From Streptomyces camponoticapitis (GTDB lineage Bacteria > Actinomycetota > Actinomycetes > Streptomycetales > Streptomycetaceae), in NCBI RefSeq assembly GCF_014646115.1, contig NZ_BMMV01000021.1, positions 93,136-157,135 of the forward strand: DNA of 64,000 nt, written 5' to 3'. Every line of letters starts with the position of its first letter. Positions within the stretch are counted from its first letter, which is position 1. A program made the position numbers and the translations under genes. Of the stretch, positions 42,721 to 51,480 are shown piece by piece. The notes under the pieces were generated by a model. That model searched no databases, was not told the origin of the DNA, and saw only the letters and a program-made list of their open reading frames with translations.

Positions 42721-43083
42721 CCGCCGATAATCAACTGATCAACAACCACGCTGGCCCGCCCCCCGACGGGACCGGCCTCGGACGCCACTCTCTGCCCCGC
42801 CCCTCCGGCCGGGGACAGACGGTCACCGGCGCTGGACGCCCCTTGCTGCGACTGCCCTAGAAGCGGACTGCTTGTACGCTTTCAGGAGGAAAGGAAGCGG
42901 AGGTCGGACGACGTTCCCGCACTGCGGTGCCGACGGGCAGGGCCCGCCACACACCGCACATGGTCACTGGCTTTCCTGTTTCCGGTCAGCGGCGAATTGA
43001 GGTGTCGCCTTGGCGAGTCAACTGTTTTCCCCCAGGAGCCCCCGCCGGGGCGGGACCGCACACGGCCGGCTGAGCTGGTAAGA
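42721..43083. other. Intergenic region, no gene supported
   Basis: About 360 bases between the HIT remnant and the phosphatase gene. The segment 42860-42900 contains CTTGTACGCTTTCAGGAGG, whose AGGAGG is a possible ribosome binding site not followed by an open frame. I see no stable hairpin or other element. Confidence 0.3.
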
Positions 43084-44187
43084 GTGTCGGCTGTTACGCG
43101 GCTGCTTCCACGAGCGCCAGTCCTGCTGCCTCTCACCGTGCTGTGCATCGTGACGGCGGTCGGGTTCATCGTTCCCATGGAGATCCACACGGCATCGCTG
43201 CTGGTCGCCGTCCCCGCGCTGACCGCCGGACTCACCACCCCCCGGACAACCGCCCTGATCACGGCAGTCGCATGCGTCGCCGCGGTAGGTCTGGACATAC
43301 GCGACGGACTGCTGCACACAGCGACCCTCCCCATCCACGTCGTCGACATCCTCGTGGTGGGAGGCCTTGTCCTCTTGGTCTGGCACTTGCGAGATCTGGA
43401 TTCCAAGGCTCTCAGTCAGGTGAGATCAGTATCCGAAGCCGCGCAGCACGCTGTGTTGCGGCCCCTCCCCCGCCGCATCGGGGAACTCCGAATCGCCTCC
43501 GTCTACCACTCCGCGGCGGCACAAGCGCAGATCGGCGGCGACCTGTACGCCGCTACGCGCACTCCCCACTCGGTCCGTCTGATTATCGGCGACGTCCGGG
43601 GGCACGGCCTGCCGGCGGTTGACGACGCGGCTGCGGTCCTGAGCGCATTCCGGGAGGCCGCGCACCGGGAGACGACTCTGCCGGACCTCGTCGCCACGCT
43701 TGAGCAGAGCGTCCGCCGACACTTCGAGGAGATTCGCACGCCGGAAAGCGACAGCGACGAACGCTTCATCACCGCCCTGGTCCTGGAGATCCCCGACGAC
43801 AGCCACGAAGTACATCTCATCAGCTGTGGTCACCCACCACCCATGCGGCGATCACAACAAGGCCACACAGAGCTCCTGCGCTCGCCGCGACCCGCACCAC
43901 CACTGGGCCTGGGCGGCACCGCGAAGGACTACCGGCTCGACACCTTCAATCTGGCGGCCGGGGACGCTCTCCTCCTGCACACCGACGGCCTGCTGGAGGC
44001 CCGCGGTCCCAACGGTGTCTTCTACCCCGCCTTCGACCGGTTCGCCGCCCTGCGCTGGAGCGACGCCGACGAACTGCTCCAGCGCCTGACAACAGACCTT
44101 CTCGACTACGCCAGGGGGACGCTGGAAGACGACGTCGCCCTGGTCGCGATCGAACGCCTCCCAGAACTCCGGGACACCCCGGCCTGA
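43084..44187 (+). CDS. PP2C-type SpoIIE-like serine phosphatase with membrane N-terminus
   Basis: About 367 residues. Four or so membrane helices occupy residues ~15-110 (PVLLPLTVLCIVTAVGFIVP, LLVAVPALTAGL, IHVVDILVVGGLVLLVWHL). A PP2C/SpoIIE domain follows: LRIASVYHSAAAQAQIGGDLY, RLIIGDVRGHGLPAVD, TALVLEIPD, GHPPPMR, LLLHTDGLLEARG and DDVALVAIERL, giving the metal-binding Asp set. Such proteins regulate anti-anti-sigma factors in Streptomyces. The start is uncertain: GTG 43084 is used; TTG 42997 would extend it. It is transcribed alone. Confidence 0.85.
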   Translation: MSAVTRLLPRAPVLLPLTVLCIVTAVGFIVPMEIHTASLLVAVPALTAGLTTPRTTALITAVACVAAVGLDIRDGLLHTATLPIHVVDILVVGGLVLLVWHLRDLDSKALSQVRSVSEAAQHAVLRPLPRRIGELRIASVYHSAAAQAQIGGDLYAATRTPHSVRLIIGDVRGHGLPAVDDAAAVLSAFREAAHRETTLPDLVATLEQSVRRHFEEIRTPESDSDERFITALVLEIPDDSHEVHLISCGHPPPMRRSQQGHTELLRSPRPAPPLGLGGTAKDYRLDTFNLAAGDALLLHTDGLLEARGPNGVFYPAFDRFAALRWSDADELLQRLTTDLLDYARGTLEDDVALVAIERLPELRDTPA

Positions 44188-44505
44188 CACATCCGCGCTG
44201 CGCTGAAGCGCCCCGGCATCGTCACAGCCCACCGACACGCTGGTTAGTACTTAGCGGGTAAGCGACCGGTAGTAATCAAGCCGCGCAGCGTCATCAAGTG
44301 GGATGGCGCGGTCTCGGGGCCTGCCCGACGTAGAGGACTGGGTCGTAGGTACGCGCCGGCCCGATGGACTCAAACCCCAGCTTGCCTGCCTCGCAGCTCC
44401 GGCTTGGAGCTCTCAGCGGCTCAGTTGGCGGGTGGCCAAGTGCGGGCGCTCAGGGTGCCCGCACGTTGAGGCATCGCGTATTTAGCGGATGGGGCCGGAT
44501 TCTGA
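44188..44505. other. Intergenic region, no gene supported
   Basis: A 318-base gap between the phosphatase and the convergent Nudix gene. It has an AT-richer patch (GTTAGTACTTAGCGGG near 44242) and otherwise unrecognised sequence. Short frames here have no support. Confidence 0.3.
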
Positions 44506-44982
44506 TTACTGACTGTGGCCGGTCACGGTGGCCCAGCGCGGATCGAGGTGGCCGAGCCATACGTCTTGGTCGTCGGCCAGCGGTTTCTTCAGGGGAAGAG
44601 GGAGGAACCGGCAGGCGAAGGTGAGTCCGACGTCTTCTCCGCCGCCGGTGACGCGGTGGTCCCACGCATCCGGGGTTTCCACTGATGCCCGAAGGAAGAA
44701 GAACGTGGTCCGTCGTGGCTGACCTGTCTCGGGATGAGGCTTGTCCTCCACGGCGATCTGTCGGACGACCGTGGCGGTCAGCAGACCGGTCTCCTCGGCG
44801 ACCTCTCGAAGGACTGCTTCTTCCAGTTGCTCGCCCGATCCGACTCCACCCGCGGGGACTTGAGTACCGGCCTCGGGCATACCGATGTGGTCGAACACCA
44901 GAACTTCGGGGACAGCGCGGTCCCGGATCACGTACGCGGCGACACGGATTCTGGGTCGGGTCATCCAGGCATTGTCAGTCAT
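44506..44982 (-). CDS. Nudix hydrolase
   Basis: A 158-residue protein with the complete Nudix box GSGEQLEEAVLREVAEETGL (matching Gx5Ex7REUxEExGU) at about 47-68, flanked by VAAYVIRDRAVPEVLVFDHIG. The family hydrolyses nucleoside diphosphate linked compounds; substrate unknown. A GAAAGGCG site precedes ATG 44982; ATG 44964 is an alternative. It lies downstream of the terminator at 45112-45148 that ends the preceding minus-strand gene. Confidence 0.87.
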   Translation of the reverse strand: MTDNAWMTRPRIRVAAYVIRDRAVPEVLVFDHIGMPEAGTQVPAGGVGSGEQLEEAVLREVAEETGLLTATVVRQIAVEDKPHPETGQPRRTTFFFLRASVETPDAWDHRVTGGGEDVGLTFACRFLPLPLKKPLADDQDVWLGHLDPRWATVTGHSQ

Positions 44983-45111
44983 CTGCGCCTTTCATGGTCG
45001 CCGGGGGCGAATCGGCTCCAGGTTCCGACTGCTTCGGTGACCGGCCGTCGCGTTCGCGCCGACGAGGGCCGATGCTGGTGCTGGTGCCGTCGGGTGGCCC
45101 GCACGTGGCCG

Positions 45112-45148
45112 GCCGCTCTACTTGGCCCGTCTGGCCAAGTAGAGCGGC
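45112..45148. terminator. Strong hairpin terminator
   Basis: GCCGCTCTACTTGGCC-cgtct-GGCCAAGTAGAGCGGC, 16 perfect base pairs with a five-base loop, 17 bases beyond the stop of the minus-strand unknown gene ending at 45166. The next minus-strand gene (Nudix, 44982) starts well after it. A clear intrinsic terminator. Confidence 0.85.
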
Positions 45149-45165
45149 TCAGTCGTGGTGTTGAG

Positions 45166-45616
45166 TCAGTGGAACCAGACGACGAGGTGTACGTTCTCCG
45201 CTCCGTGGACTTCGCTGAGGATGCCCATGACGCTCCAGACCCGGCCCCAGTCGCTGTCGACCCCTGCGGCCGAGGCACGGCTTGGCGTGCCGGAGGCGTC
45301 TGTCTCCGCCCAGTCGACGGCGGCCAGCTCGGCCCAGGTCAGCCAGGTGGTCCCGTAGACATCCCCAGGACCGCCGAACGCGGCGAAATCGCCACGCAAT
45401 CCATCCGACGCGTTGTCCGGGAAGCCGCGGCCCTCCGCCAGGGGACGGAAGCCGAAAGAGTTCCGGTCCGAAGAGAGAGGCGAGGCCGTCATAGGCGTTG
45501 CCCCTGTTCAGCAGGAACAGGTCGAGGGCGGTCTGCCACACGGCGTCCTCGTCGTCGGAACCCCCCAGACGGGCTCCCGGACGACATTCGATCATCCCAC
45601 TCACGTCGGTCGACAT
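45166..45616 (-). pseudogene. Unknown protein broken by a frameshift
   Basis: From ATG 45616 one frame reads MSTDVSGMIECRPGARLGG and then WQTALDLFLLNRGNAYDGLA. At about 45470 the frame must shift to continue as SFGFRPLAEGRGFPDNASDG and then YGTTWLTWAELAAVDWAETD, ending 45166. Together they make one ~150-residue protein of a kind I remember in Streptomyces without a known function. One or two bases are missing or extra in the CTCTCTCTT run. Decay or sequencing error is possible. It is followed by the strong terminator at 45112. Confidence 0.65.
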
Positions 45617-45715
45617 ACGGAGACCCTGGCTGCGTGCCCCAGCGCCGGCACCTGCTTTTCCGCTCTGGCTGCCCCACCGCCCGGCCGACGCCCCCATCCA
45701 CGTGGATGGTTGGGA

Positions 45716-46441
45716 TCAGGGGCGGCGTGCGAGGAAGACGAACTCTCTGCCCGGCCGGTCAGGCGCGGCGCGCACGTCTTGGACCATGTAGCCATGTGCG
45801 ACCAGGTCCGTCTCGACCTCTTCGCGCCCTCGGAAGCGCAGCGTCGAATCCGAGGTCAGCACCTGTCCGTCCGCTGCGAAGACGTAGGTCCAGCGGAAGG
45901 TCACCAGGGGCCAGTTCACCTCGGTCAGCTGGACCCAGCTCTCCACGGAGCCGACGCCCGGGATCTCCGTCACGCGGTGGGAGTTCTCGCGGGTCCACTC
46001 TTCCCAGGCGCGACTGGCCGGATCGCGGGTCTCGAAGACCAGGTGCCCACCGGGGCGTAGTGCTTCGTGGGCCCCCTGCAGTGTCTCCTGCCAGGCGTCC
46101 GGATCAACAATGGCCTGGGCGACGTTCGCTGTCATCGTCGCGAGACCCACCCGCAGCGGCGGGAGGGCTGTCACGTCACCGCAGATCCAGCGCACTCGCT
46201 CACTGCTCGGTTTGGCCCGGGCGACGTCGATGGATGCCTGGGCGGGATCGATGCCGACGACCTCGATCCCGCGGCCGGCCAGGAGAAGTGCGAACACCCC
46301 TGTGCCGCAGCCGATGTCCAGAACTTGGTGTGCCCCGAACTCTTCCGCAATGCGGAGGTAGGCATCGAGATCGCTGCGGTCTGGGTCGAGCGGATCGTAG
46401 ATCGCGGCGAGGCGCGGATGTCCGAAGCAGTCGTCAGCCAT
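45716..46441 (-). CDS. SAM-dependent class I methyltransferase
   Basis: A 241-residue protein. The SAM-binding motif I HQVLDIGCGTGVFALLLAGR lies at about 38-57, the acidic residue after motif II is in VVGIDPAQASID, and NVAQAIVDPDAW plus LRPGGHLVFETRDP (motif III) follow. It resembles the Methyltransf_25 group; substrate not deducible. ATG 46441 (MADDCFGHPRLAAIYDPLDP) is the usual start for this group. The frame extends upstream to 46519, but those codons look like noise. It is a single gene. Confidence 0.85.
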   Translation of the reverse strand: MADDCFGHPRLAAIYDPLDPDRSDLDAYLRIAEEFGAHQVLDIGCGTGVFALLLAGRGIEVVGIDPAQASIDVARAKPSSERVRWICGDVTALPPLRVGLATMTANVAQAIVDPDAWQETLQGAHEALRPGGHLVFETRDPASRAWEEWTRENSHRVTEIPGVGSVESWVQLTEVNWPLVTFRWTYVFAADGQVLTSDSTLRFRGREEVETDLVAHGYMVQDVRAAPDRPGREFVFLARRP

Positions 46442-46674
46442 GCGGCCGAACGTATGCAGAGCTGGCCCCGAAGAGCTACTGAGTTCCACCGGACTCGACC
46501 GACTGGTGTTCACGGGCAAGGCGCCACAGGCGTCTCGCGGGGAGGCAGTCCGCGTGGAAGGCGTAGAGAAGGCGCCCGCGCTTGGGGTCCGGAATGGTGC
46601 ACGGATCCCTGGTCAGGCAACTGCGGCTGAGGGCTGGAGTTGATGGAGAGCACCATCACGGGACAGCACCAGGT

Positions 46675-47634
46675 TCATCCTCCGAGGCGGTGCGCAAGGT
46701 GGAGCAGATCTCCCAGGTGCAGCACCCGTCCGTCGAAGCCCGGGAGCGGGACGTGGAGCGGCTGGGTCCAGCGGGCGGGGATTGCATCCAGCCCGTAGTA
46801 CGCCCCCGCCAGGCCTCCGGTCACCGCGGCGACGGTGTCCGTGTCACCGCCGAGGTCGATGGCCGCGCGTATCGCGTCTTCGAAGCTTGCGGTGGTGCGC
46901 AGGGCCCAGACGGCGGAGCCCAGGCACGGCCAGACGGCACCGTTGAACTCGGTTGCCTGATCGGGGTGCCAGTCAGGCGAGAGGACCGTGGCGTAGCGGC
47001 CGCGATGGTCGGGATGGACATGAGCCAGGATGTCCGGTAGCGCGGTGAGGGGGTCGGTGTCCTCCAACGCGACACGGATGAGTTCGTGGAAGAGCGCGGT
47101 GCCTTCCCAGGCCGTGCGGTCACCGTGGGTGAGCGCGGCGATGCGGCGGGCCGCGTCCATGGTGGCTTCTTGGCCGGCGGACGCGAAGTGGACGGCGGAG
47201 GTCGATGCCCGCATCAACGAGCCGTTTCCCGCTGCTCGTTGGTTGACCTGAAAATGGATCGCGGCGGCAAGATCCCAGGGCATGCCGTTGGTCAGGACGT
47301 CTTCGGTCTGCAGGCCGATGTCCTTGGGGTCTGATGCTGCCCAGCGCTGGAAGCGGGAGAAGATGTCCGGCAGATCCAGTCCGCCCCGCTCCAGCAGCGA
47401 CTCCGCGACCAGGATGGCCATCTGCGTGTCGTCGGTCGCCTCGCCGGGGTCCCAGCCACCACCTCCGCACATCTCGTCAACGGCACCGGCACCGGCACCG
47501 GCACCGGCACCGGCACCGGACGAGGGAAACCGCGCGGAGAACGCTCCAGGGGGACCGAACTCGAAGGGGCCACCCAGCGCGTCACCCACCGCTGAGCCGG
47601 CGATCGCGCCGGCGGCCCGCTGATAACGCTTCAT
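46675..47634 (-). CDS. ADP-ribosylglycohydrolase family protein
   Basis: A 319-residue enzyme of the DraG/ARH type that removes ADP-ribose from proteins or small molecules. Motifs: GSAVGDALGGPFEF (about 13-26), ATDDTQMA (metal-binding Asp pair), NGSLMR and the C-terminal LGGDTDTVAAVTGGLAGAYYG, which holds the other metal ligands. A run of six GGCACC units at 47482-47517 encodes an Ala-Gly linker in a loop after residue 42. ATG 47634 stands six bases after TAATCT (minus strand), so the mRNA is probably leaderless. Confidence 0.9.
   Translation of the reverse strand: MKRYQRAAGAIAGSAVGDALGGPFEFGPPGAFSARFPSSGAGAGAGAGAGAVDEMCGGGGWDPGEATDDTQMAILVAESLLERGGLDLPDIFSRFQRWAASDPKDIGLQTEDVLTNGMPWDLAAAIHFQVNQRAAGNGSLMRASTSAVHFASAGQEATMDAARRIAALTHGDRTAWEGTALFHELIRVALEDTDPLTALPDILAHVHPDHRGRYATVLSPDWHPDQATEFNGAVWPCLGSAVWALRTTASFEDAIRAAIDLGGDTDTVAAVTGGLAGAYYGLDAIPARWTQPLHVPLPGFDGRVLHLGDLLHLAHRLGG
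47482..47517. repeat. Six tandem copies of GGCACC
   Basis: A perfect hexanucleotide microsatellite inside the ADP-ribosylglycohydrolase gene. Unit changes preserve frame, so length may vary between strains and alter a Gly-Ala loop. Confidence 0.9.
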
Positions 47635-47637
47635 TCG

Positions 47638-47652
47638 CACAGATTATCTGTG
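47638..47652. promoter_or_regulatory. Palindrome over the ADP-ribosylglycohydrolase promoter
   Basis: CACAGA-tta-TCTGTG, 6-bp perfect arms, covering the TAATCT -10-like box (minus strand) and ending four bases before the ATG at 47634. A repressor binding here would block transcription start directly. Confidence 0.6.
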
Positions 47653-47864
47653 GTGCGCAGAGGGCCGCGGGCCCTATTGCTCCTCGGCTCCCGAATCGTC
47701 GGGGCGAACGTGTCGCGGCTCAGTGCCGCCTGAGACATCCGGGGTAGCGACCCGGCAATTCAGTTGAGCCCTTCACGCGGATGAGAGCCGAACTGCCACA
47801 GTCGGCGCATCTGTTCGTCGGTGAGACCTGGGGCCTGTCCGGTGGATCATGACGATGGCAGAGT

Positions 47865-48275
47865 GTGCCCGTGAGTTACAGCATCTTCCTGCTTCGGTTT
47901 GTAGACAGCGGGGTTGTCGCGTTGGACGCCGGACGGTTCCGGCGTGTGACGGAGCCGTACGTCGTGGCGGGTGGTCCGGGAGAGGGCTTCTCCCGGCTCC
48001 GCGCGAAGGACGGGGGCGAAGCGGACCTGTATCACGAGTCCCATGGCGAAAGCGGGATGCCGTGCGTGACGGCGACGCACTTCGCCCGTGGCGCGATGCT
48101 CGGTGTGCTCGGCCGACTGGCGGCAGAACTCGGAGCCTCGATCGTCCCTCAGGAGGGTGGGGCACTGATCTTCCACGAGAGGGAGCGTCGTCACCTGCCT
48201 GCGGAGCTTCAGGGAAACGCGGTTGTCATAGCTCCCACAGAGGACGCGCTGCAGGCGGCATTCGACGCGCGCTGA
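47865..48275 (+). CDS. Hypothetical protein
   Basis: A 136-residue soluble protein. GTG 47865 or GTG 47871 may be the start (VSYSIFLLRF is natural at the N-terminus). It reads DSGVVALDAGRFRRVTEPYV then RGAMLGVLGRLAAELGASIV, a compact alpha/beta fold without Cys-rich or catalytic motifs that I recognise. It resembles small hypothetical proteins of Streptomyces contact- or toxin-immunity neighbourhoods, but that is only an impression. It is transcribed alone. Confidence 0.6.
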   Translation: MPVSYSIFLLRFVDSGVVALDAGRFRRVTEPYVVAGGPGEGFSRLRAKDGGEADLYHESHGESGMPCVTATHFARGAMLGVLGRLAAELGASIVPQEGGALIFHERERRHLPAELQGNAVVIAPTEDALQAAFDAR

Positions 48276-48795
48276 GCGTTCCGCTCCCGATCAGGGTGCC
48301 ATTCTGTCCTCCGGATCAGGAGCGGAGCCGTAGGTGGATGGTTGCTGCGGTGACGGTTCCGTGTCTACCGCCCTGGCCGCTACGGCGTTGGCAGTTCGCT
48401 CGCTGGCCCTTCGGCTCCGGGATGGTGTGTCGATATGGCGTCTTCTCAGCTAGCTGCGATTACGGCGGGAGCTGTACCGACGTGATGAGCCGAAGCGCAG
48501 TAGTCAGGTGCTGCACCCCGGTAACTGTCGTCCACGGCATCCCTGATGTGGGCTCAGGCCGTGGCAGTGGTGAGTCCGGTGCCGAGTGCGGCAGTGGGGG
48601 TGGCGACGGCAAGTGCCCTTCGGATGCGCATAGTTGTTGCCCCTTGAGTCGAATAGCGGAAGCCTCACTTCGCGCCGTTGAGGACTTCGGCAAGTCTTGA
48701 GTGCCAGGCAAAGGCGACTCCCCGGCCCGCCCGTTGGCCTTGAACACCGCGCCGGGGCAGGGCCCGAGGCTGCTCCGAATCGGGGATCAGAACGG
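48276..48795. other. Gap without a supportable gene
   Basis: A 520-base stretch between the hypothetical protein and the MFS remnant. Several short frames (48460-48747 and 48504-48884 on minus) have no ribosome binding site or homology that I recognise. The region around 48340-48470 has an uneven, transposase-like composition, but I cannot name it. Confidence 0.3.
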
Positions 48796-50086
48796 CTACT
48801 GAATGACACCTTCCTGGACGGGGTCCCGGGATTTCGGGTGATCCGGATCATCGGCCGGGACGGCGGCGCGCAGCGCCGCCTCAACCCGGCGGTTGCTGGT
48901 CATGGTCGCGGTGACGGTGGTCATGGTGAGGAGGAGGCCGGCGGCGGCGTAGAGCGGGGTGCGTACGTCGTAGGCGGTGGCCAGCCAGCCGCCGAGGAAG
49001 GCGCCGAACGGGGCGGCGCACATGGCGAGCATCCGGGAGGTTGAGGCGACCCGGCCCATCAGGTGGGCGGGGACGATCGCCTGTCGGAGGGAGGGGCCGA
49101 GCACCATCGTGGCGCCCATGCCAGCTCCGCAGACAGCGAGCGCGAGACCGGCGACGTACGGATTCGGAGCGGCGGCAAGGCCCAGGATGGCGAATCCCTC
49201 GACGGCGGCCGTGCAGGTAAGCGCGGTGCCGGTGCCGAGTCGTCGGCCGAGGAAGGAGGCGATGCCCGCGCCTACCAGACCGCCGGTGGCCTCCGCCGTG
49301 AGGAGCAGGCCGAAGCCGAAGGTGTCGATGCCGAGACGATCGTGCGCGAAGAGGGCGAGTACGGTCTCCACGGCGAGGAAGGCGATGTTCCCGACTGCCG
49401 GACGCAGCGCGAGCCCGAGCAGCACCTGATCCCGGAATACGTACGAGGCGCCGGCCCGCGCCTGCCGCAGCAGCGACTCACGGGCCTTGCGGTACGGGCC
49501 GGGGTGCGGCCGGCAGCGACCGTACGAGCAGTGCGGAGAGAGCGAACGAGACGGCGTCGGCGAGCAGCGGAACCGCCCGCCCGAGCGCGAGCAGGGCACT
49601 GCCCGCAGGCGGCCCGGCGAAGCCCGACGCGGCGGTCTGGGCTCCGCGCAGACGGGAGTTGGCGCGCTCCAGGAGCGCGGGGTCGCGGCCGAGCAGATCG
49701 GGTAGATAGGCCGTGGCGGCCGTGTCGAAGAAGAGTCCCCCGAGGCCGAGGAGGAAGGCGACGGCCGCGAGCAGGGGGATGCTCAGCACGTCGAGCGCGG
49801 CCGCTGCCGCGGGTATCGCGAGCAGCACCGCACGCGCCGCGTCCGTGGCCCACATCGTGCGCCGACGGTCCCAGCGGTCCACCAGCGCACCGCCGAGCAC
49901 CCCGAAGAGCAGCCACGGCAGCGTTCCGGCGGCCGTGACGACGGCGAGCGCCATCGGATCCCGCGTCAACGTCAATGCGAGCAGCGGCAGTGCGGCATGC
50001 GACACCCCGTCACCGAGCGAAGACACCGTCTGCGCAGTCCACAGACGCCCGAACCCGGTCGGCAACTTCCGGACGTCTGAGGTCAC
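48796..50086 (-). pseudogene. MFS transporter with frameshift (MDR type)
   Basis: From ATG 50086 (MTSDVRKLPTGFGRLWTAQT) the first six helices are read in one frame: LGDGVSHAALPLLALTL, the motif-A loop GGALVDRWDRRRT and LLAIPAAAAALDVLS. At 49501-49504 a run of four C (minus strand) has one extra base; the second half continues in the other frame with YVFRDQVLLGLALRPAVGNI, ASFLGRRLGTGT and NPYVAGLALAVCGAGMGATM to 48796. One base removed gives a continuous ~430-residue transporter. It overlaps the ArsR gene by four bases (50083-50086), so the pair was an operon. Confidence 0.85.
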
Positions 50087-50622
50087 TTGGCGTCCGCCTC
50101 GGCCTGCTCCCCCGATGCCGGGTGGAACAGAGCGAAGACGAGGGACGCGTCCGGCAACGACGGATCGGACAGTTCCCGGTACTCGTCCGCCAGCGCCTCA
50201 AGCCGCGCCCCCAACTCCGTGAACTGCTCATCGGTGAGCCGCAGATGCGCCATCCGCACGTGCCGCTCGCCATCCACCGGAGCTGCCTCCAGGTCCGCCA
50301 CCGTGTGCCGCATCAGCACATCCGGGCCTCCCTCGCCCGGATCCGGCAGCACGATCGCCCGCGCGGCCATGGCGTAGTACCGCTCAGTGACCCCTCGGAC
50401 CTTCCGAGTTCGCACCACCTTCACCAGGCCGGCCCGTTCCAGCATCCGTACGTGGTAGCTGGAACTCCCCTTCGCGAGGCCCAGTCGTTCGGCGACCTGC
50501 GTGATCGTCGTGGGCTCGAAGCGGAGCACGGCCATGATCCGGTGACGCGTGAGATTGGAAACGGCGCGCAGTTGCTCGTCAGTGGTGACGTGGAGTGTCT
50601 CGGGGAGATCGTCGGTAGGCAT
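50083..50622 (-). CDS. ArsR/winged helix transcriptional regulator
   Basis: A 179-residue regulator: an N-terminal winged helix-turn-helix RAVSNLTRHRIMAVLRFEPT and TITQVAERLGLAKGSSSYHVRMLERAGL (about 20-60), then a helical domain with MAARAIVLPDPGEGG. The long wing and the C-terminal helices match the ArsR type with HTH_20-like domain that controls MFS drug exporters. Its stop overlaps the MFS start by four bases. The operator at 50626-50655 is three bases upstream of its ATG. Confidence 0.88.
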   Translation of the reverse strand: MPTDDLPETLHVTTDEQLRAVSNLTRHRIMAVLRFEPTTITQVAERLGLAKGSSSYHVRMLERAGLVKVVRTRKVRGVTERYYAMAARAIVLPDPGEGGPDVLMRHTVADLEAAPVDGERHVRMAHLRLTDEQFTELGARLEALADEYRELSDPSLPDASLVFALFHPASGEQAEADAK

Positions 50623-50625
50623 AGC

Positions 50626-50655
50626 CCCAATGGTCAACACTTCTTGACCATTGGG
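50626..50655. promoter_or_regulatory. ArsR operator, 12-bp perfect inverted repeat
   Basis: CCCAATGGTCAA-cacttc-TTGACCATTGGG. The 12-bp arms separated by six bases lie directly upstream of the ArsR start at 50622, the place for autoregulation of the ArsR-MFS operon. The length is unusual for a chance repeat. Confidence 0.85.
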
Positions 50656-50806
50656 CAAGGGGTTTGTTCGGGCTTCCTGGAATCGGCTGCCCAGCACATG
50701 CGGCCTTCGTGCCCGCACGATGACTGCGCCCCTGCTGGACCCGAGCGGTCGGCCCGTCACCTCGACCTGCGCGATCGCCCCCTGTTTCCCTTTTCGTGGT
50801 TCCACA

Positions 50807-51166
50807 ATGGAGCTTCCAGCCTTCGGGGCCAGCAACACCGAACCCAAGCTCCGCGAGCTGTTCGCGAAACACCAGGCCAGGCACGGGACGGTGCTGGTCG
50901 TGGTCGACCGGTCGGTTTCGATCGGGGCTCTGCCGCTGGCGGTCGCCCGGGACATGGGCAACCCGGTCGCCTGTCTGCCGAGTCTGACGATGCGGCAGAT
51001 CGTCGGCCTCTACCCGGGCGAGGCGAAGACGGATGCGAGGGACGCGTTCATCACCCGGGCCCCGCTCTGCCTCGCCCGACGCAGAGCCAACGCCCTGTTC
51101 GCGATGCTCCGCGACGGAACCTTGTACGGGCCGCGGCCTGTTCTCGCGATCGCTCCGCAGACCTAG
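50807..51166 (+). pseudogene. Internally deleted IS110-family transposase
   Basis: The frame contains the N-terminal DEDD-type part of IS110 transposases: HGTVLVVVDRSVSIGALPLA, VACLPSLTMRQIVGLYPGEA, and KTDARDAF. It then jumps to the C-terminal end RRANALFAMLRDGTLY. The central ~250 residues are missing, so the enzyme is dead. No terminal repeats are visible, as expected for IS110. It lies next to the zinc-ribbon protein on the opposite strand. Confidence 0.75.
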
Positions 51167-51480
51167 ACCTTGGTCAGGAGGTGATCCGTGGGGCTGTAGT
51201 CGATCTTCCAGTCGGCATAGACACCCACGGCACCGTCCTTCCGGCACCGCAGCCCAACGGTCACCCAGCGGACCGACCCGTCGCCGGCGAGCGAGAACGC
51301 GACTGCCGTCTCGAATTCCTCGCCCCCGCACGGACAGCCGGCCTCGCCAGGATCAGCGTCCTCCCAGAACTCCTCGCTATCCGCGATGAACGCGCGGTGG
51401 CCGCAACCAGCGCACACCCGCTCGGCTCCGCCCTCGACATCGTCAAACGAGCACGAAGAACACGCGCTCGCCGCATCCAC
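51163..51480 (-). CDS. Zinc-ribbon hypothetical protein
   Basis: A 105-residue protein with two Cys pairs at the N-terminus: ACSSCSFDDVEGGAERVCAGCGH (at about 6-28), and another, GCPCGGEEFETAV, near 48. The rest, VRWVTVGLRCRKDGAVGVYADW, is a beta-rich domain ending DYSPTDHLLTKV. It resembles small Streptomyces proteins whose function is unknown; metal binding is likely from the Cys spacing. It is convergent with the IS110 remnant, overlapping it by four bases at the 3' ends. Confidence 0.7.
   Translation of the reverse strand: MDAASACSSCSFDDVEGGAERVCAGCGHRAFIADSEEFWEDADPGEAGCPCGGEEFETAVAFSLAGDGSVRWVTVGLRCRKDGAVGVYADWKIDYSPTDHLLTKV

Noticed and set aside
47482..47517. Possible CRISPR or regulatory repeat
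   Set aside because: It is a simple in-frame hexanucleotide microsatellite within a gene, with no spacers.
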